In this document: in pieces, positions 1 through 9,400 of the stretch
Layout: every line of letters begins with the position of its first letter
Position numbering within the stretch: position 1 is the stretch's first letter
DNA from: Streblospio benedicti
Taxonomy: Eukaryota; Annelida; Polychaeta; Spionida; Spionidae
Direction of reading: 5' to 3'
Assembly: GCA_019095985.1 (NCBI GenBank)
Contig: CM032667.1
Location: forward strand, 45,209,685 to 45,273,684
Length of the DNA stretch: 64,000 nt
Notes under the pieces: model-generated
What the model was told of the DNA's origin: nothing
What the model saw: the letters and a program-made list of their open reading frames with translations, nothing else
Database searches by the model: none
Translations under genes and position numbers: made by a program

Positions 1-2347
1 TTTTTTTTTTTAGATGGTATTCAATTGAATTTACAAGCAAGGAAACATCACCTCCATGAGGCCACACAATCCTATACAATAATTGTGATACATCAACTAT
101 CACAATATCTGGATCAGAAGGCTGCACTAAGACACCTAATCGTTTCACGAGACAAGACTTCACTCCTTTGCGCAAACAGAAATTCTCATCAATCAATGCA
201 GGTGGCACTGAACAAAGCTCGTAATCAAATAGTAGTTTTAATTCTAACTGACGTTGCTGACCAATGCATTAGCAAAATTCTTAAAAACAAGGTTTCAAGA
301 TTGAAAGCTGGTTGCAGCTTTTTGTATCTTTTGTTTTAATCACTTCCATGTTCTTAATTGGACTACTAATAGGATCATGAAAACCATTTAGAAGTTTGTT
401 TTTAAAATCTATTTCCATGCGTTGTCCAATAATTAGTGAGTCGGCGACATTTACTGTCGATGGTGCAATTTGACCTGTCACAATATTAAAAAGTTTTTCT
501 TCATTTGAGTCTAGTGGATGAGGATATTTTTTCAATTTCATCACTCACTAATTTCCTGTCTTCAAAGTCAAGTTGTTGTCTGTGGGACAATTCTGCTTTA
601 TGTTTGTGTTGGGTTTCACCAGAGAGTTCTTGAGAATCATATATATACTCTAGTCTGTCAGCAATATGTATTGTAATTGGAAAGGAATCAATCCATTCTG
701 ACACTAGTTCAGGTTTTAGTGTCATACCTTTCAAGCTACCTTTGCCAATGCGTATGGCGGTTTGTTCGCCAAATTGGTCACTAGAAACACCGTTCCAGTG
801 ACCTTGACTGTGGCGACAAACAAATGCACCTGACGCAACTTCTGATCTTGCTTCAATTGAAAGGGATTTCATTTCCATCAAATACTGTGTCAGGTGCCGG
901 GCATATTGTACATGTCCAGCAATGAAGAAGTATTTTAGCATCCTTTTAACGTATATTGCTGGAAATGAAAGTCTCCTTCTCTTTCTGCTCTTACAAATTG
1001 ATGGATGAGAAGTGTTGGCACTATGAAATTATCAACCCAGTGTCGTCCAGTGGGATTTTCTCTCACCTTCTCAAGATACATAATGATGTCATTAAATGTC
1101 TTTCTTCCAGTGGACAAGAATGATTTGAGAAGTCCAGCTGCAATGCTACGAAAAAGCTCTCAAGGCTTTTACCCATGACTTTCCTGACATAATGCCTTTC
1201 AATCCACCATATGCAGCACCTATGTACACTTCAATCCCGGACCCTTTCATCAGCTTACCTATGCAGCTACAAAATGACATGATTATGTGCATTGAACCTG
1301 GATGAGCGATTACATTCTGGAATCTTTCTCTATCATTCCACACAATTTGTTTTGTTATGGCAAACAATTGCATATCAACATAGATATGGGCATACTTCAT
1401 GCCACAGTCATGCAATGTTCTTTGCATGTAAATAAGAGTTGTTAGAACAGTGTCAGGATGAGAGGGAGGAGCATCAATCAATGGTCCAAACATGTAAGTA
1501 CTGGCAGCCTTTGCATCACTATCATCTCGTGCCAACCTGCTGTTGAACCCACTCCATTCAATAGCAGCATCCCCTTGTAAGCTATTAAGCCATTTTGCAT
1601 CTTTATTCTGGCTAACCGACAAACTTTTTTGTTGTGACAGTATTTCATTGAAAGGTATACCCTCATTGGATCTAATGGCTGGAGGTATAACTTTCTTGGG
1701 ACCTGTGTAATGTTCAAGACTAGGTGACCGATTTCTGCCTACCTGTTGGGCTTGTTTAGCTGACAGACGAGGAATCTTAAGTGTACTTATACACGGTTGC
1801 GCAAGACCCATCTCAATGATACCAGCTGGATGATTCTGGAACTCTATTACCATGGCATGTGTTTCACGGCGACCATTAGGTGTTGATACATTCATATCAA
1901 GATTATCAAACCAGCCAAAAATCAAGCCTGCTTGTCTACTCATGCCCATTACATTATGGAGGATTTCACTATTTTCTGCTACGTAATGAGCTGCTGATTT
2001 ACGGAATCGTAATACATCATCATATGAAGCAATATATCCATGCTCATGTAAGGTATCAATCAAGTATCTGCTGCCAAATGCATGATGTAATTTGATACCA
2101 GTCCTAATGTTGTTTGATTTGGAATTTTAGTGATTTGGGACTGTATAGATTGTGCAATGCTGATTGACTTTCTTGTCATCTTTCCATTTGACACCAGTTT
2201 AGATATTAATCTGATTAATGTTGTACTTGTTTTAGCAATGGTTTTATCGTGTGTGAAATCACTTAGATCGTATTCTTTACCTTTTTCTGTGATTCTTTGT
2301 AAACATCTCATCCTCTTGGTTTTCAGTATCTTTAGTTGATTCGACAA
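1..2347 (-). pseudogene. Decayed copy of a multi-copy uncharacterised protein family
   Basis: The minus strand carries long stretches of one protein split between reading frames from about 2347 down to the window edge. Recognisable blocks in order are a segment with NQTTLGL, then FGSRYLIDTLHEHGY and DVLRFRKSAAHY (about 2050), GKLMKGSGIEVYIGAAYGG (about 1220), GRHWVDNFIVPTLLIH and RAEREGDFHF (about 1000), FFIAGHVQYAR and SDQFGEQTAIRIGKG (about 800), HPLDSNEEKLFNIVTGQ (about 500) and IVWPHGGDVSLLVN near the left edge. I recall proteins with these blocks as large uncharacterised families in cnidarians, lancelets and molluscs, which suggests spread by a mobile element; no function is known to me. 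The copy is broken in at least four places and continues beyond the window. It probably lies in an intron of, or just upstream of, the cyclase gene. Family recognition is from memory. Confidence 0.65.
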
Positions 2348-2413
2348 GTTTTAAGGTTTTCCTAACAAGTTGCCTAAACCCAACGACATTATGTGGAATT
2401 ACACATCTGACAG

Positions 2414-2588
2414 TGGCGGCCATCTTGGCGGCCATCTTGAATTTTGTCAAAACTCATATAGGATGCCATAAATGAACTCAGCATGTATTATTTAGTCAAA
2501 AATCATGTATTAAACAATATTCTATGATGATTGGTTTGGTTTTTATGACATTCGGGCATTTGAGAGTGGCGGCCATCTTGGCGGCCAT
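2414..2588. repeat. Twin GGCGGCCATCTTGG repeats beside the decayed element
   Basis: The motif TGGCGGCCATCTTGGCGGCC occurs at 2414-2433 and again at 2567-2586, about 150 bp apart. Both lie just upstream of the start of the decayed minus-strand coding region. Each copy is itself a doubled GGCGGCCAT, and the core resembles a YY1 site (AAGATGGCCGCC on the other strand). It may be leader or terminal sequence of that element. Confidence 0.6.
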
Positions 2589-2600
2589 TTTAAAAAATTT

Positions 2601-3340
2601 CCCCAAGGTTGTAAAGTTTACAACCAAGCTAATTTTATTCATAGAGCCATATACTACAAGAATCTACAAAAAAACTCCATAGGAATAACAATTTCTAGGT
2701 TGCCTAATGGAGTAACAGCCACATGGTACATACACACGGGTACACAAATACAACCACATGGGTAGACAAATACAACGACACAGGTACACACATACAGGTA
2801 CACAGATAACAGCCACGCAGGTGGGCGGCGTGCTAATAAAAAGATATCGACCGTCAATGACTGCCCAGATGGTAAACGTATAGTGACTCAATATTCAAAA
2901 GAATAGTGATCCAATCAGATAAACATACACAAACGTCTGGTGATTAGCGGCAGGTCTTTTTTTATTTTGTCTACCAACTATAAAATTTGTTGGTCCATAT
3001 CGGTAAAGGCTTTTTGATATTTTTTGATATATCATTTTTGATATTTTTGATATTCTATTTTTGATATTATGTTTGAGAAATTTTAGAACATAACACAGCA
3101 GAAATAGAAAAAAATGAAATGATTCAGACAAACGTTTATATTTTTGTTTCTTTTTCATCACACTGTTGGGTGGTATGCCAATAAAAAAAATATGATGGTG
3201 AGCGCATGGGGATAATCAGTACAACGGTGCATACCCCCCCCCCCCCCCGCCCCTCTTAAATTGCAATGTCCACAGTAGATCTACTGTGAAATATATTGGT
3301 GAGAATATGTTATGACAAAAGTCTAGCCGCTGTTTTGCAG
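2601..3340. other. Gene-free AT-rich stretch with simple repeats
   Basis: No exon is supported here. The stretch holds an imperfect ACACAGGTACACA-type minisatellite (about 2725-2820), a GATATTTTT repeat (about 3015-3070) and a C run (about 3233-3248). The upstream exon expected for the cyclase (start of the NIT domain, with its ERG-type motif, and the first membrane helix) was not found, so the gene probably starts left of the window. Confidence 0.6.
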
Positions 3341-3462
3341 ACGGCGTGCTGGCGGGCATCACCACGTGGCCCGTCTCCGCCAGCCTCAGCTTCACCGACG
3401 TGCCGCCAGAGGTCGTGTCGCGCGTGGCGTTTGCCGCCTACCTCGAGGGTCAGAGAGCCAAG
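3341..3462 (+). CDS. Cyclase exon 1 (visible): NIT domain, middle
   Basis: The acceptor TTTTGCAG precedes the exon and the donor AAG|GTCAAC follows it. The exon enters in phase 2 and leaves in phase 0. It reads [17 protein letters not shown] and then [11 protein letters not shown]. The WP followed by an FxxYLxxxR helix is the NIT pattern, so the start of the domain must lie on an earlier exon. Confidence 0.85.
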
Positions 3463-6400
3463 GTCAACCCTGATTTATTTTTGTGTTTTTGTTATGCTCC
3501 TTGTCCACTGGGAGATCCAGACTTTTGGAAAATGGTTGGGAAGGGGCAACGTTTCATGGAGTTCATACGCACGAAGGCTCATGGATACACCAAAGCCCCG
3601 ATAGAATTGACATATTTCGGTGGGAAAAGGGACACAAGTCCCCTTCAACCTACCCCTATATGCATTATGGTAGCGGTTGATAAAATTTGGCACTGGTCCG
3701 TGGGGCCAAGGCTAGTGCCACTTTAGAAGGGCCAGTAATATTTCCCACATGATGGCGAACATAAAATTTGGCAGAATTTCATGTTCAATTTGTGCAGAAC
3801 CCCCACTCCCATATGCATACCGAAGAGCTTGATCTAGTCTTCTACCACTAAGCCAGCAATATATGGTGACAGTTGACAGTTATAAAAATCTCTTAAATGA
3901 ATTCAGTAAGTTTCTGTTGGGATTGTATGCCCCCAGACCCCAGCGATGCTTTGAATATTCGGCGCTCACAGGGCCAGTAATGTATCAGAAGTGCCAGTGA
4001 AGAATTTCAAAATATTGGCTCTTCTGGCCAATTTGGGCTACTTCCCAATATTTGTCACTGGGTACCTAAAGGTTGTAACACCTGTATTCAGCTATACCAA
4101 TGTGGTTGTTAGAGCCTGTTTGTTGTGGAGAACAGAGAACACGCGGGCACATACTTTACATCTGTTTGTAGCACTACAGCACACAATTAATATAGAATAG
4201 TATGCTTCCTGTTAAAAGTGTCATATTTGCAAGAACCTTTTCCCACAGTACACTAGTCATCACAATATCGTGGTGTGATGATGATGTCGGCTCCAGATGA
4301 GGTCTCACCCACTAATGGGTTCAAATAAATGTAAATTAAGATGGTGAATCATACTGAATGAAACTCTTGAAAAAAATGAATAACCAACACTCTGGTTTCA
4401 GACGATGAGTCCGCAGCTGTCACGGAGCTCCGAGTACTACACACGCACCAACGAGGTAGTGTGTTACCACCGTCAGCATACATGAATATATACCCCTTTT
4501 CTTAATTAGGTACAGGTCATTGGGTCGAAAGAGTGAGTGAGTGAGTGATTGTGTGAGTGATTAGCAGTGTGCACTGAATGTGCTGCCGTTGCAAGTAGGG
4601 GGAAATGATCAATTGATGACAAACAAGTGTGCTAATGACCTGAAAATGTAAAGTTGTGAGATCAAGACTTGAATCACGAGTGCAAAGCACCACATTTTGC
4701 AACTACAATCATATTTCTGGACTCTGTTGTAAGTCTAACACTCTGGCGCCCCTTTGCTGCGAGGGATTGGCAGTCCTGATACTATTCGTGAATTATGTAT
4801 GTGTAACAGGCGCCCCTGTACCACAGGTGCTGCTGCGCGTGATGCTGTCCGTGATCCGCGCCTCAAACTACGGCGCCATCTGGCAGGAGGCGCTCGCATT
4901 CTACTACCTGCTGAGAGCCGCCGAGGGCTACGGCCGCGCCATGGTGGGAGGGTACGCCTACTACCGGGCAGGTGGGTGCTGGGTGGAGGGTACGCCTTCT
5001 ACATTGCAGGTGGGTGCTGGAGTTGGGGTGCTGGGGGTGGGTTCTGGGGGGGGGTGTTACCTTTATAGTGTGCTGGGGCATGGTGGGAGGATATGCATTC
5101 TATAATTGAGTGCTGTGTCCTTGCCCAATCCTTACGAATCTTTCATCGATATTAGAGGAAGTGTATAGGAGTGTAGGCCTACTAATGAATATATAATTCA
5201 AATCATGAAGAAGCATTTCATACTTTTGGAGATCATCTCCTAATTGCAAAACTAACAAGACGCTGAATCGATCACTACTCCTGATGGTCAGGTTCGCTCC
5301 CTGTGGCGGAGTACGTGGAGTTCCTGGAGAGCGGGGCGCAGGCAGAGGAGCACCTCGCGTGGGCCGCACCTCGCCATGGGCCGTCGAGGACTTCCAGAGA
5401 GACGCGGCGCATGCACATACACCTCCCCGCCACGCGGCGGCCTCACAGAGAGACTACAGGTATACTACAGTAGAAACTCTCTATTCGGACCAGTGTTATG
5501 TGGTCTCAATAGAGATGTGGTCTCGTTATGGAGATTCGTTTTGGTAGCTTTATGTATGTTTGGGGCCATGAAAAGTGGTCTTATTATAGAGGTGGTCTCA
5601 ATAGAGAGGTGGTCTTAATTGGAGGTTTTACTGTACATACACCCCCACGCCACATGGCCGCACAGACTTCCAGCGAGACTACAGGTTGGTAAATTCTAAT
5701 CCTATTACTCTAATAAATAACGCAGTAGGAACTCATTATCTGGCGAATCTGTTTATATTCAACAGTGCAGTGAAATATCCCAGATAGTCAAATATTCAAA
5801 ATAAGCAATGGGTTTAAAATGTGGTTGAAGGGAAATGGAACTAACATCGAAATATTAGGAAATTCGATAAAAGCAATGTTGAGATAGCAAGGTTCTACTG
5901 TAGCTTTCTTTTTTTCATTTTTGAATACTTTTACGCAATCTCAAATAGTTGAATGAAAATTGGGTTGTTGCAGAAACGGAAAAAACATCTAATATATTGA
6001 TGGTCGGGGTGCTCTCTTTTTAAATCACTTGATGTCAGTTTCTCGCGTGGTTTGAATAGAAAGGTTCTCCTGTACCATTCATATAAACCCTTCGCTCTGA
6101 TCGTGTGTGTATGTTACAGCAAGGTGCTGTCTGACATCAATGAGATGACGACTGAGATCGAGCAGTCGGCGGCCAGGCCGCAAAACTCGCCTGCCACCAC
6201 GGAGATACCACAAGGTCCGTACACTGAGCCCACCCAGCACTGGCAGATACAGCTTTTCTCAAATGGGAGAGTATTTTATGGGTTTCATGCGTGTGGTCGA
6301 TAGCAAAGAAGGAAACAACTATTACTTTTTAAGGGTGGGCTTAAGGGGGGGGGGGGTGTCCTTGAAATTCATGGTGCATGCAGCCTATCAAAATAGCTCA

Positions 6401-9400
6401 TTTGCATACTTCAGGAGGAATATGAACATTGTATTCGATGCGTTATGGAGCTATCATAACTGGGGATTCCCCAGATTGATTGATGATTATGCTGAAAAAA
6501 TGTCTCTCGCTATGAATAGTTAGGTTAAGTACACAGTAGAATGGAATTGCGAATAGCAGATATAACAATTATCTATTTCCTCATGGCTCTCAATGCTAAT
6601 GGCAAAGCATCCAATGCAAATAATATTTTTGTAGTTTCATTATTCAGTCCCAAGTTACTACTGATTAGTACACCCTACATGGCAGCTATCAAGGGGGGCC
6701 TATTTCTTATTCTTTTAGTTAAAATTGATTTGGGGTTTTTTTGGTTTTTTGTATAAGCTGGTTGGGGTTTCAATTTTCCAAAAAATAAATAAAAGCTAGG
6801 GAATTAGGGGCCGGGGGAAAAATCTTCATTTTATGGGGCTTTTCAGAAACCCGGCCCCTTCTTTAAGTGGCCCCCCTTTTAAAAACCTTGGCAGCCCGAC
6901 CTTCTTTTTCCCGCAAAAAATCCCAAAACCGACTTCGCTACATCCTGAAGAAGTAGTTGGGGAAACTTAAAAGGTTTTCAACAAAATTATCCAAGAAAAA
7001 TTAATTTTTTTTAGGAATGGTAATGAAGGGGAAAGGTGCATTAACCCCTGGGTTGGGGGTAAAACGGGAAAGGGTCCCATTGGGCCCCCGGCCAGACCCC
7101 CCAAAAATTTTCCCGGGGGTTTAAAGTATTCAATTTTTTAANNNNNNNNNNNNNNNNNNNNNNNNNNNNNNNNNNNNNNNNNNNNNNNNNNNNNNNNNNN
7201 NNNNNNNNNNNNNNNNNNNNNNNNNNNNNNNNNNNNNNNNNACCTTCAGACGACGGCGGCGCCGACGCGTGGCTGTCGGCGGTGGAGACGCTGGTCACGG
7301 CGCTCCTCACGCTGTGGCACGCGCTCGAGCTCAAGATCGCCGCAGACATCGACGCCGACATTGCGGGTAGGGCAGTGTGCCGTGGTGTACTGTATTGTAG
7401 TATGGCGTACATCTCTTTTATAATGGAAATAATTGTGAACGATCTCAGTACCCTACACGAACCGCCAGATATGGCATAATTCAGGGATGTACATGAGCAA
7501 AGGTGCATAACAATAGTTGCGTAAATCGTAGTACCATTGGCCCTGCTGGTGACAATAATACCCGGTAATAATCATCAACTAGGTCCTATGATACTACGGT
7601 GCAGCAGGAGGAAATGATAATGAGTTATTACTGTTTGTCTAACATATTCCCAGAATGCAATTGTAGCCACCTGGTGGTTCAGATGAATACCGTATTAATA
7701 ATCGAAAAATAGTGGCAAACGTATGGAAGTTTGCTAGTCCTTCCAGAACAACAGCGGAAGAAATGGAAGTTTGACAAAATAAAATGGAAAGTTGGTTTTA
7801 GTCCAAAATGATTTGATCGTTGTTGAATGCATTATATACACTTGAATTTATATGACTGTTGTAAAAAATAGCTTGACACAGGCGAAGGTATAAGACTGCT
7901 AGAGATGGCTACTTTATCTAGTACACTTTTCCCATACGCATTTTTGAGAAATACGCCGCCATTTTTTTTAATTCTCCCAAACACCTTGTTCAAACATTGA
8001 TTAGATTTATTCAGGGTGAGCTTCATGGGAGTGCCGAATATACAATATAAGAAGAAATTAAAGTAAACAAATATATGCCCGCTATTTTATTTGTATTTTT
8101 TTGTGCACGTCATGACCTTGTTGTGTCAGGTGCGCGTGGCTCTGTGACGGTGGCCATCATTGTGCTGGTGGTCGGGTGGTCATCGCGCCGGTCATCGTCT
8201 ACCTCGTCTATAACGTTAGTACTCCTTGTATGGTGGACATTGTTCTGGTCATCATCTAACATTCTTCAAGAACTACAGCGTATTTATGGTCTGAAACAGC
8301 CCTTGTATTTATTATGAAAATTGTAATAAATTGTTTTGTAATGATTGATATGTATTGTGAAACTGTACTAGAATGTACTGAAAGTGTTTTAAAAAGTCGA
8401 TCATAAATATAAGTGCATCATTTTCAAGCTTCTCTGTCTCTGACATCATTTTTAGCAATTCGGCAAGCACTGGGAAACCCACATTAATGATTAATTGCCC
8501 ATTGTTTTGCTATATTCAAAACACATTTTGAGACGTGAACAGAGATTGATGCTGGCACATGGCACTTCTCCAGATGACGTCGACGATCCAGAACTACGCG
8601 CAGGGCCTGTCCCACAAGACGCGGGAGCTGCGGCGTGAGAAGAAGCGGTCGGACGCCCTGCTCTACCAGATGCTGCCAAAGTCTGTCGCTCTGCAGCTCA
8701 AGGTGATCACACGCTACCCTCCCAAACAAGGGAACACCAAAGACGGTGGATGAATAAGACTTCAGACATGTCAGCACTTATGTGACACAAACAAACGCAC
8801 GTGTGTCCAATTTGCAAGCGTGCAACAGTATAGACCCTGTAATGCTAGTGCTAAAAGTTGTGTCATTCTAACTGAGGGTGCGAATGATAGAACATGAAAC
8901 AATGCTGACCAAAGTAGCCCCATAGATGCCCAATAATGGTATCATTTATCAATCATTTACGTGCAAGTTTATGAATTAAAATGCCCCAGGACTGTATGAT
9001 ATCCTTATACCTTGTAGCAAGCTCCTTCAAACTGACGTGATTAGGGCGGTTATCATTTATGTCTTTCATTTTGCACAACTTGTAACAATGCCCTGCCTGT
9101 AAAACGCACAATGTAAGATGTCCATTTCTATGAAGTTATTGTAAAGGAGATTTAGATGTCGGAATAAAGCATTCTGGTATCAGATGTCAAGATTTGACAT
9201 CTGATACTCAGAGTGGAACGAAGGTACTTTGTGGAAACTTATTCATCGTATGACAGGCTCCTAATGGTCTAGATGCAATACATGATTACGACAATGTCAC
9301 ATTCATGAATATCCCTTTGGGCACATTGCATGAGATATGTATTCGGCGTACACGTGTGTACGTATTCACTATAACATGGAATTCTCTATGTATCTGTATC

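Noticed and set aside
2654-3161. Cys/Val-rich and Lys-rich frames
   Set aside because: They translate a minisatellite and AT-rich repeats.
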